Below are positions 43,980 through 52,439 of a stretch of DNA of 64,000 nt, in pieces. The number at the start of each line of letters is the position of its first letter. Position 1 is the first letter of the stretch. Origin of the DNA: Phycisphaeraceae bacterium (GTDB taxonomy: Bacteria; Planctomycetota; Phycisphaerae; Phycisphaerales; UBA1924); contig JAHBXD010000003.1 in the NCBI GenBank assembly GCA_019636695.1, positions 1-64,000 of the forward strand. The letters are read 5' to 3'. Under the pieces are notes generated by a model. The model saw nothing but the letters and a program-made list of their open reading frames with translations. It was not told the origin of the DNA and ran no database searches. The translations under genes were made by a program, and so were the position numbers.

Positions 43980-45278
43980 ATGAAGATCTTCTGGTCACTC
44001 GTGGCGGTGCTGGTGCTGGCGGCGGCAGGAATGCTCTATACCCGCTCGAGCGGAAGCACGGGGAAGATGGTCGCGGTTGCAGGGCCGGAGACAGCGTCAA
44101 CGCCGAACCGGGCAACACAATCCATCGGTGGAAGAACGCCTGATGCACGCAATGCCGGCTCCTTTCCGGGGACGGCCGAAACCTATCAAAATCCAAGTTT
44201 ATCTGCAAGCGAAATTCCAACAGAATCCAAAAAACAGGGGGTTTTACTAGGTTCTGCTGATGAAAGCCAAGAACCCACGGCGCCTTCGCTCCCGATCGAA
44301 AACGCGGCCAGTCCAATCACGGAAGCGCACACCGCCACCACCGAAGGCCACACCGACATCGCCGGAGCAGATTCGGCGCCACCCCCTGAAGAAGCCCTTC
44401 CGACGGATGCCGGCGAAGCCCAGCCAGGGGGTTCCTTGGCGACCGATGCAGCGGGCGTATCGTGCAGTGCCCCTGTTGCCGATGTGTCTGGTTCAGAAGC
44501 GGCCGAAGCCAACGCACCGGAAACCGTTGTGCCCGGGTCGGAATCGCCCGGCGAGCCGCCCGAGCCAGTGCCGGGCACAGACAGCGCCGAAGCCGTGCAA
44601 CCAACCCCGCCTGCCCAGCCATCCACGGTCGACCCCGCCGCGGAGGCGCCACCTGCTGCACACGAACCCGCGGCGACAGCGCCCGACGCGGCAGAGCCTG
44701 TCGTGGTCGAGCCATCAGAACCTGCCGCGGCAGAGCCGAGCACCGAGGCCGCGCCCGGGGCAGAAGCCGCGCCCGCTACAGAGGCCGCCGCCAAACCTGT
44801 GGCGACCAGGGAAGACGGCTCGCTGCTGATCGACGGGCGCTGGGTCGTGCGAGGCGAGGGGACGTCGGCCAAGCCTTATGAACTGCCCTGGGAACTGCTT
44901 GTCTCGGTGCGTGATGTATACAACCCGAGGCAGAACAAAAACACATTGCCGGAATGGACGAGCACGTTCCACGAGAAGCACGTGCGGATCACCGGGTATC
45001 TGCTGCTGCCGCTCGCGGGTGATGAGTTTGACGAACTGCTGATCATGCGCAACCAGTGGGATGGATGCTGCATCGGTGTGCCGCCGACGGCGTACGACGC
45101 GGTTGAAGTGAAACTGGCCCAGACCGTGTCGTTGTCGCGTCTGAGTGCGAACTACGGGAACATGACGGGCGTTTTCAGGGTCGATCCGTACCTCTCCGGC
45201 CGCTGGTTGATCGGGTTGTACGTGATGGACGGCGGCGTATTGACAGATGCGCAAGGGCGAAACCTAACGCCGCAGTAA
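43980..45278 (+). CDS. DUF3299-like membrane-anchored protein with A/P/E-rich linker
   Basis: A 432-residue protein. Residues 1-22 (MKIFWSLVAVLVLAAAGMLY) are a signal anchor. About residues 80-265 are low-complexity Ala, Pro, Glu, Thr and Ser, an extended linker that could span the periplasm. The C-terminal 150 residues form the domain: YELPWELLVSVRDVYN, VRITGYLLLPLAGDEFDELL and WDGCCIGVPPTAYDAVEV, in the DUF3299 pattern (conserved CC/Cys near VPP). Role unknown. SD AGGAG precedes ATG 43980. Confidence 0.75.
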   Translation: MKIFWSLVAVLVLAAAGMLYTRSSGSTGKMVAVAGPETASTPNRATQSIGGRTPDARNAGSFPGTAETYQNPSLSASEIPTESKKQGVLLGSADESQEPTAPSLPIENAASPITEAHTATTEGHTDIAGADSAPPPEEALPTDAGEAQPGGSLATDAAGVSCSAPVADVSGSEAAEANAPETVVPGSESPGEPPEPVPGTDSAEAVQPTPPAQPSTVDPAAEAPPAAHEPAATAPDAAEPVVVEPSEPAAAEPSTEAAPGAEAAPATEAAAKPVATREDGSLLIDGRWVVRGEGTSAKPYELPWELLVSVRDVYNPRQNKNTLPEWTSTFHEKHVRITGYLLLPLAGDEFDELLIMRNQWDGCCIGVPPTAYDAVEVKLAQTVSLSRLSANYGNMTGVFRVDPYLSGRWLIGLYVMDGGVLTDAQGRNLTPQ

Positions 45279-45480
45279 TGCCCGATCCTGTATGTGGAAC
45301 TCTCGCGGCGAGGGTGGCGGGTAGGCACAAAAATACGATGATCAACCCGTAACCCGACCATGCGGGCGTGGGCTGTTCGTCGCACTGGCGTCAAATAATG
45401 CGACAATCAAGGCATCCATGCGATTGCGGGCCATGACCGCAGGTGCAACCGCCAGCAGCAGAGTCGAGTGCATCACCCGC
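45279..45480. other. Converging intergenic stretch
   Basis: About 200 bases between the DUF3299-like and truncated-haemoglobin genes. I see only short imperfect inverted repeats and no gene. Confidence 0.3.
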
Positions 45481-45819
45481 TTATACGTCTCGCAGCAAAA
45501 CCGCGCTCATCGAGGCGGCCATGCGCTGCGCCGGAATCGTGAACACCTCGTGCACCTCGGGCGGAACCATGTCCGCGACGGTCTTTATCCACAGACTTAC
45601 CCAGCGGTCGAAATGTTCCTGGCGCAACCCGGGGATGCGCTGATGCACTTCGAGCGGGCGACCGGCATAGCGTCCGGTGCGCAGAACCACCGTCGACCAA
45701 AAGGCATACATCTTGGGCAGGTGCAGAGACCAATTCTCGACATGGGCCGCAAAGATCGGGCCGAGCAGTTCGTCCGCTTTCACCGTGTCATAGAACGTGT
45801 CGACCAGGCGACGGATCAT
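45481..45819 (-). CDS. Group III truncated haemoglobin
   Basis: A 112-residue 2-on-2 globin that binds haem, and probably O2 or NO, in the cytoplasm. Helix B has the conserved Tyr of the distal site in VDTFYDTV. LGPIFAAHVENWSLHLPKMYAFW is the C-E segment. VHQRIPGLRQEHFDRWVSLW carries the presumed proximal His region and the conserved Trp. It is about 10-15 residues short at the N-terminus, which may mean the start is non-canonical (the upstream frame reads LDAHGPADEA before a stop) or a reduced helix A. It lies last in the MarR/thioredoxin-fold locus. Confidence 0.88.
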   Translation of the reverse strand: MIRRLVDTFYDTVKADELLGPIFAAHVENWSLHLPKMYAFWSTVVLRTGRYAGRPLEVHQRIPGLRQEHFDRWVSLWIKTVADMVPPEVHEVFTIPAQRMAASMSAVLLRDV

Positions 45820-45851
45820 GGCCTCGTCGGCTGGTCCGTGGGCATCCAGAG

Positions 45852-45873
45852 CCCCTCACGATTCCGTCAGGGG
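45852..45873 (-). repeat. 9-bp near-perfect hairpin upstream of the globin gene
   Basis: CCCCTCACG and CGTCAGGGG with an ATTC loop pair with one mismatch. It lies 33 bases ahead of the globin start codon and may control its translation or end an upstream transcript. Confidence 0.4.
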
Positions 45874-45954
45874 AAGCCGCAGGTGCTCTTGATGGGCATG
45901 CTCGTTCGGTTGCATGAATACCCTGGGTATCGGCACTTCAGAGATAACGTGGCA

Positions 45955-46008
45955 ACCCGCGCAAGCGCTCCGCGGCAGGCCCATGCCGCCGGAAGCGCTT
46001 GCGCGGGT
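45955..46008 (-). repeat. 54-base inverted repeat with 15-bp perfect arms
   Basis: ACCCGCGCAAGCGCT (45955-45969) and its exact reverse complement (45994-46008), with a nested GCGGC/GCCGC stem inside. It starts 20 bases past the stop of the thioredoxin-fold gene. No T-run follows on the minus strand. Confidence 0.65.
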
Positions 46009-46027
46009 CACGACCGCAGCGCCGAAA

Positions 46028-46267
46028 TTAGGCCTTGAGCGCGGCAAGGTCCGCGCCGTGGTTGATATGAAACGGCTGGCCACCAATCACCAGCGCGGGC
46101 ACTGACCGCACGCCGACCCGCTCGGCCTCGGCAATGCGCGATATATGCAGACCGAGGTGAACAACCTCGACGTCAAACTTCGAGCGGTCAAGTCCCTCAG
46201 CGACCATCTGCTCTGCGGCGACGCACACGGGGCAACCGGCATGATAAAACGTGGCTTTCGTGCTCAT
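46028..46267 (-). CDS. Small thioredoxin-fold protein (CPVC)
   Basis: A 79-residue protein starting MSTKATFYHAGCPVCVAAEQ. The C-x-x-C motif (Cys12, Cys15) lies at the end of strand 1, followed by a helix and then HISRIAEAERVGVRSVPALVIGG with the conserved cis-Pro, as in small thioredoxin and glutaredoxin-like reductases. Length is minimal. AAAGGAG precedes ATG 46267; an in-frame TTG at 46282 overlaps the MarR gene. It is probably a redox partner or sensor arm of the MarR regulator upstream and the globin downstream. Confidence 0.85.
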   Translation of the reverse strand: MSTKATFYHAGCPVCVAAEQMVAEGLDRSKFDVEVVHLGLHISRIAEAERVGVRSVPALVIGGQPFHINHGADLAALKA

Positions 46268-46278
46268 GGAAACTCCTT

Positions 46279-46998
46279 TCAAGGTGATGGGTCATTCCGA
46301 CGGGATTCTGACGGGCTCCGTCGCCGGCCCGGTCCGGCATGGTCAAGAGGTGTGCCATTGACAAAGACGTTCCAGAGCCTCGGCCGAAGGTCGGCTTCTG
46401 CAGGCTCCATTTCAGCGCAATCGATCCGAAGATCGGCGTCGGCGATAGGCGCATCGATCAGCAGGCAATGATGCGGCCTGGGCGCGCCCGGATACTCATT
46501 GGGGCGGAAATAGGTGCAGCCGACACACATTCGCGCTGTCGGGATCGACCCGCGTTCCTGCAATTCGCGGATCATCCCGATCAACCCGCGAAGCAACGCC
46601 GCACGCTCCTGCTCAGGAAGCGATCTCGCAGCCTCCAACATCGAGTCGGGCCACTCGCCCGCCTTCGACGACTCCCGAATTCCCTGGCGCGTCAGCGTCA
46701 GCACGATCGCGCGGGCGTCGGCCTCAGACCGAGATTTGCGCACCAGCCCCTTGCTCACAAGCGAGGACAGGGCTTCGCTCGCCGTAGCGAGGCTGATCGC
46801 CATGCGCGAGGCAACTTCGGTCAGGCCGATCGGCTCGCGCGCAGAGCCAAGCACAGACAGAATCTGGGCCTGCGTCGGCGTCAGGCCGCGCCGGCCCGCC
46901 GATCGCCACGCTTCATGCCGCATCACCAGGGCAATCTTCGCGAACCCGGCCATGATCTTTTCCGCGGCGGTGAGGGTTGTCGGTGCCTGAGTGCTCAT
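46279..46998 (-). CDS. MarR-family regulator with Cys-rich C-terminal tail
   Basis: A 239-residue transcription factor. Residues 1-140 are a MarR winged helix: LTPTQAQILSVLGSAREPIGL, recognition helix MAISLATASEALSSLVSKG, and wing SEADARAIVLTLTRQG. The tail (about 155-200) adds MCVGCTYFRPNE (Cys158, Cys161), PHHCLLIDAP (His176, His177, Cys178) and LRIDCAEME (Cys194), four cysteines in iron-sulfur or zinc spacing. Such MarR proteins sense redox or metal signals. The start at 46998 is placed by the promoter, with a leader of only about 3 bases. Confidence 0.88.
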   Translation of the reverse strand: MSTQAPTTLTAAEKIMAGFAKIALVMRHEAWRSAGRRGLTPTQAQILSVLGSAREPIGLTEVASRMAISLATASEALSSLVSKGLVRKSRSEADARAIVLTLTRQGIRESSKAGEWPDSMLEAARSLPEQERAALLRGLIGMIRELQERGSIPTARMCVGCTYFRPNEYPGAPRPHHCLLIDAPIADADLRIDCAEMEPAEADLRPRLWNVFVNGTPLDHAGPGRRRSPSESRRNDPSP

Positions 46999-47000
46999 AG

Positions 47001-47037
47001 CGTAGAAAATACTACGGACTCCGAAGCATTAGGTCAA
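47001..47037 (-). promoter_or_regulatory. Promoter and palindromic operator of the MarR gene
   Basis: TTGACC (47032-47037), a 17-base spacer and TAGTAT (47009-47014) precede the ATG by only 10 bases, giving a nearly leaderless mRNA. A CGTAG-N6-CTACG palindrome (47001-47016) overlaps the -10 and start region, so a bound MarR dimer would block initiation. This suggests autorepression. Confidence 0.75.
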
Positions 47038-47211
47038 GCCGCGAGCAAATTCCCTGCACCGCAGGTCAACCTGTGAGTTGAGCGCCTCTTCTGAACCGTA
47101 TCGCGATGGCATTCGGGGCCGGCCGCCGCGGCATCTATCGTGGCACGAAAAAGGAGGATTCAGACTGTCGGGCCACCAGCCCGCTGCCCACCCTCGGGCA
47201 CTGCCGCAACG

Positions 47212-48291
47212 CTATCTCTTTCTTCCCGCGAGTCGGCGTGATTCTCCGAGCACCCATTCCCAATCAAATGCCGGGCCGGGGTCAATCTTGTTCGTCTGAA
47301 CGTGAAAGTGCCCCAAGACCCCCTTGAACGATGCCCACTCATCCGGCGTCAGCGCCCGCGTCAGCACCCGTCCATCCGGCCCGCGAGGCGCCTCCAGGCG
47401 TATTTCCGGAAGCGATCCGTGCAACGCTGCGAGCAAGTGCGCTAATGCGCGATACTGCTCCGCCGTGAAGTCGGGCTGTATCAGCCTCTGCCCGTGAATT
47501 TCGCCTGTGACAAACCCGTCGCTTCGGGGCCGACCGACAAACCCCGCTGTCCGCACGCCGCCGTCGCCCTGATCATCGGGGATCGTGATTCGCCACCCGC
47601 CGCCGTCGCGTGCATACCACGCATCCAGCGGCGAGGCCCGACCGGGCGGATACGCCCCGATGTGAGCGATCTCGATTCCCACCGAGCGGTCATTGGCGAT
47701 CGTCGCGTGCCAGGCCCGCTCCTTGACGTCGAGGGTCTGGTAAATCGTGCCGTCAATGTCGAGAAGAAAATGCACACTCAGCCCGCGAATATCGTGGAGC
47801 ACCTGAAAACACCGGCGACTCGTGCCGCACACGTCGTAATGCAACACAAACTGATCGATCACCCCGCCCAGCACCTCGACCGTGGCCTCGTGCGGCGGGA
47901 GCACCTCGCCGCCGATTCGACGGTGGCCGAAACGATGGGGTGAAGCAAGCCGGCCCTGCGAAGCCTCCCACGAGGCGTGCTCATGTGTCACAAACCGCCG
48001 TTCGATCCGATACGCGTCGTACCCTCCAGGATCAAACCACAGGACTACCGGCGTCCCGGTATGGATGAACGTACCGGCTACAACAATCTCGTCCCCCAGC
48101 CGGGGCGACGCGGTCCCCGGTCGCGGCGGCGAAGCGCACCCCGACACGAACACCACGCACACCACCAATGCGCCGAAAACCCTCCACCCGGCTAAGCCTC
48201 CCCTGGTGTGCCAGATTAGGCCTCGGAGCCAAGCAGACCCAGTGTTTCCCTTGGGTTTGCTGATGAGCGGCACATGAGCGTGTAAGGGCAT
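47212..48291 (-). CDS. N-acetylmuramoyl-L-alanine amidase, lipoprotein
   Basis: A 359-residue predicted lipoprotein of the Amidase_2 zinc-enzyme family, cleaving the bond between N-acetylmuramic acid and L-alanine of peptidoglycan. The lipobox VSGC puts the Cys at 52 after a long basic N-terminus. The domain has VLHYDVCG with a zinc His, HATIANDRSVGIEIAHIG, and a final KGVLGHFHVQTNKIDPGPA with His and the catalytic-site Asp. The ATG at 48291 is supported by a leaderless promoter. It may recycle or remodel peptidoglycan. Confidence 0.9.
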   Translation of the reverse strand: MPLHAHVPLISKPKGNTGSAWLRGLIWHTRGGLAGWRVFGALVVCVVFVSGCASPPRPGTASPRLGDEIVVAGTFIHTGTPVVLWFDPGGYDAYRIERRFVTHEHASWEASQGRLASPHRFGHRRIGGEVLPPHEATVEVLGGVIDQFVLHYDVCGTSRRCFQVLHDIRGLSVHFLLDIDGTIYQTLDVKERAWHATIANDRSVGIEIAHIGAYPPGRASPLDAWYARDGGGWRITIPDDQGDGGVRTAGFVGRPRSDGFVTGEIHGQRLIQPDFTAEQYRALAHLLAALHGSLPEIRLEAPRGPDGRVLTRALTPDEWASFKGVLGHFHVQTNKIDPGPAFDWEWVLGESRRLAGRKR

Positions 48292-48297
48292 CGGAAA

Positions 48298-48326
48298 AGG
48301 ATATTGTTTGGTATAGGTGGCGTCAA
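48298..48326 (-). promoter_or_regulatory. Leaderless promoter of the amidase gene
   Basis: TTGACG (48321-48326), a 17-base spacer and TATCCT (48298-48303). The ATG at 48291 lies 6 bases past the -10, so the expected start of transcription is the first base of the start codon. Confidence 0.7.
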
Positions 48327-48384
48327 GAGGTCTTTAAGCGGATCAACGATGTCTGGATAATGCTTGGAAAAACCATACAGATTC

Positions 48385-48416
48385 TTGACATTACTCGCTA
48401 GGTTCGTATTTTGAAC
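48385..48416 (+). promoter_or_regulatory. Leaderless promoter and possible SOS operator of the Y-family polymerase gene
   Basis: TTGACA (48385-48390, perfect), a 16-base spacer and TATTTT (48407-48412); the ATG is 6 bases on. A GTTC-N7-GAAC palindrome (48402-48416) overlaps the -10 and could bind LexA. This operator form is a hypothesis: it does not match the E. coli or Bacillus SOS boxes. Confidence 0.65.
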
Positions 48417-48418
48417 GT

Positions 48419-49759
48419 ATGGCACTCACCACCCTGTTCCTCGACTTCAACTCATACTTCGCTTCCGTCGAGCAGCACCTGCGGCCATCGTTACGCGGCC
48501 AACCCCTGGTCGTGACACCCATGCTCGTCCCCTCGGCCTGCTGCATCGCGACAAGCATCGAGGCCAAACGCTTCGGAGTGACCACGGGCATGACGCTGGC
48601 CCAGGCCCAGGCGGCCTGTCCGCAGGTGATCGCCGTTCGGGCGCGGCATCGAGCCTATATCGACATGCACCATCGCCTGATCGGCGTCATCGAATCCTGT
48701 TTGCCTGTCGATCAAGTCCACTCTGTCGACGAGGTATCGTGCCGCCTCTCGCGATCCGAGCAAAGCGAGCATGCCGCCATCGACCTTGCAGAACGCATCA
48801 AGACGAAGATCGCCTCAGAAGTGGGTGAGTCTCTGCGTTGCTCCATCGGTTTGGCGACCAACCGCGTTCTGGCCAAACTCGCGACCGATCTCCAGAAGCC
48901 CGATGGTCTCGTGGTGATCCGCCGGGAAGACCTTCCGGACAGACTGCTCGACATCAGGCTCACCGCCTTCCCCGGTATAGGCGCCAGAACGGCCGCACGC
49001 TTGGCCAAGGCGGGCATTACCGATGTCGCGGGGCTGCACGCCCGCTCGATCTGTGAGCTTGAGTCGGCATGGGGCAGTGTGCTCGGCAGGCACTGGTGGC
49101 ACTGGATTCGCGGCGAAGAAACCGAGCGACACAGCCGTCGTTACCGAAGCATGGGGCACCAGCACGTTCTGGGGCCGCGCCACCGCAACGATGCCGGTGC
49201 GTGGGAGATCGCGGTGCGTCTGCTCACCAAGGCCGCCGCAAGAATGCGCCGCGTGGGATACTGGGCGACCGGGCTTGGGGTGTCGATGCGGCTGGGGGTG
49301 CGCGGCAACGCCCAATGGTGGGAAGCCTGGGCATCGCTCGAAGGTGGATGCCGGGACACACTGCGGATGCTTCGAGTGCTCGCAAGGGTGTGGGCGGGGC
49401 GGCCCGCGGGCACACCGCTGTTTGTCGGGGTGACACTGACCGACCTGATGCACGAACAATCCGTGACCACGCCTTTATTCGCACCCGAGCGCGCGAGCGC
49501 GGTGCTCTCCGATGTCATCGACCGCATCAACGAGCGGTTCGGCTTTGATGCGATCTTCCCGGCGCTGTTGTCGGGCGCACGTCGAACCTCGCCGGGGGGC
49601 ATTGCGTTCTCGTCGGTTCCGAATGCGGCGGACTTTCCGTTGACCGCGGATGACGCACAGGATGCCATGGGCAATGACTCTTGCCGCATGATCGTGCACG
49701 AAGACAAGCAACGTCGCAGCCGACCCTATACCCAAAGAACGGACCAGTACGAATCTTGA
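48419..49759 (+). CDS. dinB: Y-family DNA polymerase (DinB/Pol IV-like)
   Basis: A 446-residue translesion polymerase. LFLDFNSYFASVEQ has the first catalytic Asp; VHSVDEVSCRL has the conserved SxDE acidic pair; LRCSIGLATNRVLAKLATD is the dNTP-binding helix; AFPGIGARTAARLAKAG is the thumb helix-hairpin-helix. The little-finger domain follows, with a short disordered C-terminal tail. It could also be UmuC- or ImuB-related; active-site residues are complete, unlike ImuB. The gene has a perfect -35, an AT-rich upstream region and no SD, which fits leaderless mRNA. Confidence 0.92.
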   Translation: MALTTLFLDFNSYFASVEQHLRPSLRGQPLVVTPMLVPSACCIATSIEAKRFGVTTGMTLAQAQAACPQVIAVRARHRAYIDMHHRLIGVIESCLPVDQVHSVDEVSCRLSRSEQSEHAAIDLAERIKTKIASEVGESLRCSIGLATNRVLAKLATDLQKPDGLVVIRREDLPDRLLDIRLTAFPGIGARTAARLAKAGITDVAGLHARSICELESAWGSVLGRHWWHWIRGEETERHSRRYRSMGHQHVLGPRHRNDAGAWEIAVRLLTKAAARMRRVGYWATGLGVSMRLGVRGNAQWWEAWASLEGGCRDTLRMLRVLARVWAGRPAGTPLFVGVTLTDLMHEQSVTTPLFAPERASAVLSDVIDRINERFGFDAIFPALLSGARRTSPGGIAFSSVPNAADFPLTADDAQDAMGNDSCRMIVHEDKQRRSRPYTQRTDQYES

Positions 49760-49948
49760 GCACGTTGCCCGAACGAGTTCCACGGGTGACGGCGGTTCGC
49801 CGGCATCGCGGCGCGACTGGTACGGAATGACCCTCCGCACAATGCTCGAAGATGCGGTTGAAACGAATCGACCGAACCTGTGCTCGCTCGCGCACGCCTT
49901 GCACGCCGCCTGGCACTCCCCGGAGGCTGTTCCGAATTTCATCCGCCT

Positions 49949-51142
49949 TCAGCGCCCCGCTTCGTGCACCAGCCGATGATCCGCCACCATTCGGATCGGC
50001 ACGAACGCCTCCGCCTCCGCCCCGCTCACTTCATCACGAGTGAGAATCTTCAGCCGATAACTCCCCACCGACAGGTTCGCCGGAAGCACGATCTGATTCA
50101 CCAGAAAGCACTCCTTCCGCGGTCGCCTGCTCGTGATCGTCACGCGCGCCCGGGGCTGGTGCCACGCCTGAAGTTGCCCCGGCCCATCGTGATACAGCGT
50201 CAGCAGTTGTGAAATCTCCGTGGCCAGCGTGTCTCCAGGGTTCGTCAGCACGTCACCCGACCGCACAGCGCGATGCGCAAAACGATCCAGTTCCGTATAC
50301 ACGATGATCTCGTTGCTCTGGCCTGCAACAAAGGTCGTCGTCACAAACGGGGTATACGACCCGAATCCGTCCACCCGCTCGCACAACGCCACCGTCGAGA
50401 TGACAAGCCCGGGCGAGGCTTCGCTGATCGCCTGCGCCCCCGCCTCAAGCGCCGACAACGCCCCATCCGCGGACCCGCGCGCAAACGAAGCCTGCCACTC
50501 GCGCACCAGGTCGCGCGCTGCGAGAACCTGCGCGATCTCTACCGGCGTCAAAATTGAGGTCAATGTTCGATCCGGCCCTGCCCCGCTGCCGATCGCACCA
50601 GGCGACAGCGCCTCCAGAAAGGCCAGCCGAAGCACATCCACCGGTGCGCCTTCACGCACCCGCGCCCGCAGCAGCCCCACCACTTCGTCCATCAGCCGAT
50701 CCAAACGCGCTTCCGCGTCCTCCACAACCTCCTGGGCCGCTTCCGCGGCGTGATCTTTCCCCAAATCCCGTTCTTCCGTCACCGGAGATGCCGCCGCCGC
50801 ATCCTCCGTCGGTTCCGTCCGCTCGACGCCCCGCTCGGCCACCGTCATGCGCTCAGTCGGTTGCGGCGTCGAGAGGTTGTCGGTCTCTCGCACACGCGGG
50901 GCCGTCCCCGCCTCATCCAGCAGCCGTTGCAGGTCAAGGGCGGCCTGCTCCCACGCCGCGGGGGTTCGCGGGTCAAGCACCGTCGGGTCCGGAAGTGCCG
51001 TCTCCGCATCCCCGTGGGCCAGCAGGTCCAGACCGGTGTTCACGGGTTCGATGGGCTTCGTCTTCGCCGTGGGGACGCGAAGGGCCTCGCCGCACCCGGC
51101 CAGAATCACGCAGGATGATGTCACTACCGCGAGCGTTCGCAC
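49949..51142 (-). CDS. Lipoprotein with long helical region
   Basis: A 397-residue predicted lipoprotein. GTG 51142 is chosen because AGGAGG lies 5 bases before it and the product starts with a signal peptide ending ILAGC. Residues about 70-160 are Glu/Ala-rich and helical (VVEDAEARLDRLMDEVVGLL), probably a coiled coil. The C-terminal half looks beta-rich (EIIVYTELDRFAHRAVRSGD, SVGSYRLKILTRDE). No named family is recognised. It may be an envelope structural or assembly factor. Confidence 0.75.
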   Translation of the reverse strand: MRTLAVVTSSCVILAGCGEALRVPTAKTKPIEPVNTGLDLLAHGDAETALPDPTVLDPRTPAAWEQAALDLQRLLDEAGTAPRVRETDNLSTPQPTERMTVAERGVERTEPTEDAAAASPVTEERDLGKDHAAEAAQEVVEDAEARLDRLMDEVVGLLRARVREGAPVDVLRLAFLEALSPGAIGSGAGPDRTLTSILTPVEIAQVLAARDLVREWQASFARGSADGALSALEAGAQAISEASPGLVISTVALCERVDGFGSYTPFVTTTFVAGQSNEIIVYTELDRFAHRAVRSGDVLTNPGDTLATEISQLLTLYHDGPGQLQAWHQPRARVTITSRRPRKECFLVNQIVLPANLSVGSYRLKILTRDEVSGAEAEAFVPIRMVADHRLVHEAGR

Positions 51143-51370
51143 CTGGGCCTCCTGCCGATAGGCGCACGACACCACCGGCCGCTGCAAGCGCCCGGCAGTC
51201 CTACGTCGGCATACCGACATCAACCGCTTGAATCAGGGCGACCGACGAAGCGCTCGGGCACGCGGCCTAAACCCCGCGCCCGGCAAACCTCGACGTGCGG
51301 GTCGAGGCCGAAAGCACCCTCCGTCGCACGGCCCATCTCGCCTGTACACAAGACACCCAAGCCGAAGAGA

Positions 51371-52174
51371 TCACTCGTTCGGAAGCCCTGAGTGCGCCCG
51401 AATATCCGGCGAGATGCCCGACTCCTCTTCCGGAGGAGTCGTCGACAGCACAAGAGCCACATCAACACGTATCGACTTCGGCATGATGATCGCGGCTTCA
51501 AAGGCTTCCTCGGCAACCCCGAAGTCCGTCAGGCTCACCTCGAAACTCGCCTTCAACCGCGCGAGGTCACCCTTCGCGACCGCTGCGGTCTGCTCACATG
51601 CCGCGATGAACATGATCTCGCACTCGGTGATCTTCAGTTCGCGCGTCACGCCGCGCGCGGTCAGTTTGCCGGTCAGCACCGGGCGGTATCCGCTCGCCGT
51701 CGCCGAATCGCGCAGAAGCAACGCCGATTCGACCTTCTCCAGCCGAAACACGATGTCCGGGTGCTTCGCGGCGTCAAGCCACTCGGGCTGGGTCAGAATC
51801 TCATCTCGCGAACGGTTGCCCGTCCGAAGCGACGCCACCGGCACGCGCCATTCCCCGCCGATCAACATCCCACGGGCCTCGGGCGGGCCGGCAACCACAT
51901 ACCCGATCACGCGGTTGGAATGTCCGAGCACCGGCTCATCCGCCGCACGCCCGCTCAACACAATCTGGCGTTCCTTGCCGCTGATGGCGTGATAAATCGG
52001 ACCCTTCCCCTCATGCTCCGGCCGAACAATCAGCCGAGGCGCCTTAGGGTGCTTCGCGGCGTATGTCACCTCAACATTCGATGTCATCGACTGGGCCGGA
52101 GCCGGAGTCGTCCACATGCACGCCGCCACGACGAGTGCGCTCCACGACGTGAAGCGCCCAAACCGTGCATTCAT
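51371..52174 (-). CDS. YceI-family secreted lipid-binding protein
   Basis: A 267-residue exported protein of the YceI lipocalin-like fold that binds polyprenyl or other isoprenoid chains. A signal peptide ends near TPAPAQS. Core segments are WRVPVASLRTGNRSRDE, LDAAKHPDIVFRLEKVE, and LTGKLTARGVTRELKITE, in family order. It is longer than usual (about 190 residues), with a 30-residue insertion near the start and an acidic tail (TTPPEEESG). AGGAG precedes ATG 52174. It is divergent from the LolA-like gene. Confidence 0.9.
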   Translation of the reverse strand: MNARFGRFTSWSALVVAACMWTTPAPAQSMTSNVEVTYAAKHPKAPRLIVRPEHEGKGPIYHAISGKERQIVLSGRAADEPVLGHSNRVIGYVVAGPPEARGMLIGGEWRVPVASLRTGNRSRDEILTQPEWLDAAKHPDIVFRLEKVESALLLRDSATASGYRPVLTGKLTARGVTRELKITECEIMFIAACEQTAAVAKGDLARLKASFEVSLTDFGVAEEAFEAAIIMPKSIRVDVALVLSTTPPEEESGISPDIRAHSGLPNE

Positions 52175-52398
52175 GCTGGTCTCCTGCATCGAACTTCTGC
52201 CGTGACGAGGCCCGTCACGCGTGCGAAGATGCTAGCCGACCTCCCGCATCGGAACACCTAGGTAAACCCCCTAGCATCTCAACACCACCTTCGGCGATCC
52301 CTTGCCGGGTGCCCTCATTTTCCAATCCTGCCCGATATACGGCAAAACGCGTATTGCGGCTGACTTGAAGAAATTTTACGAAAATCTACCATACAGAC

Positions 52399-52427
52399 TT
52401 GCACTGCAGAAAATGTAAGGGTAATGT
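52399..52427 (+). promoter_or_regulatory. Promoter of the LolA-like gene
   Basis: TTGCAC (52399-52404), 17-base spacer, TAATGT (52422-52427), giving a leader of about 70 bases that contains the hairpin at 52440-52462. Confidence 0.55.
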
Positions 52428-52439
52428 TCTGCGTCACGA

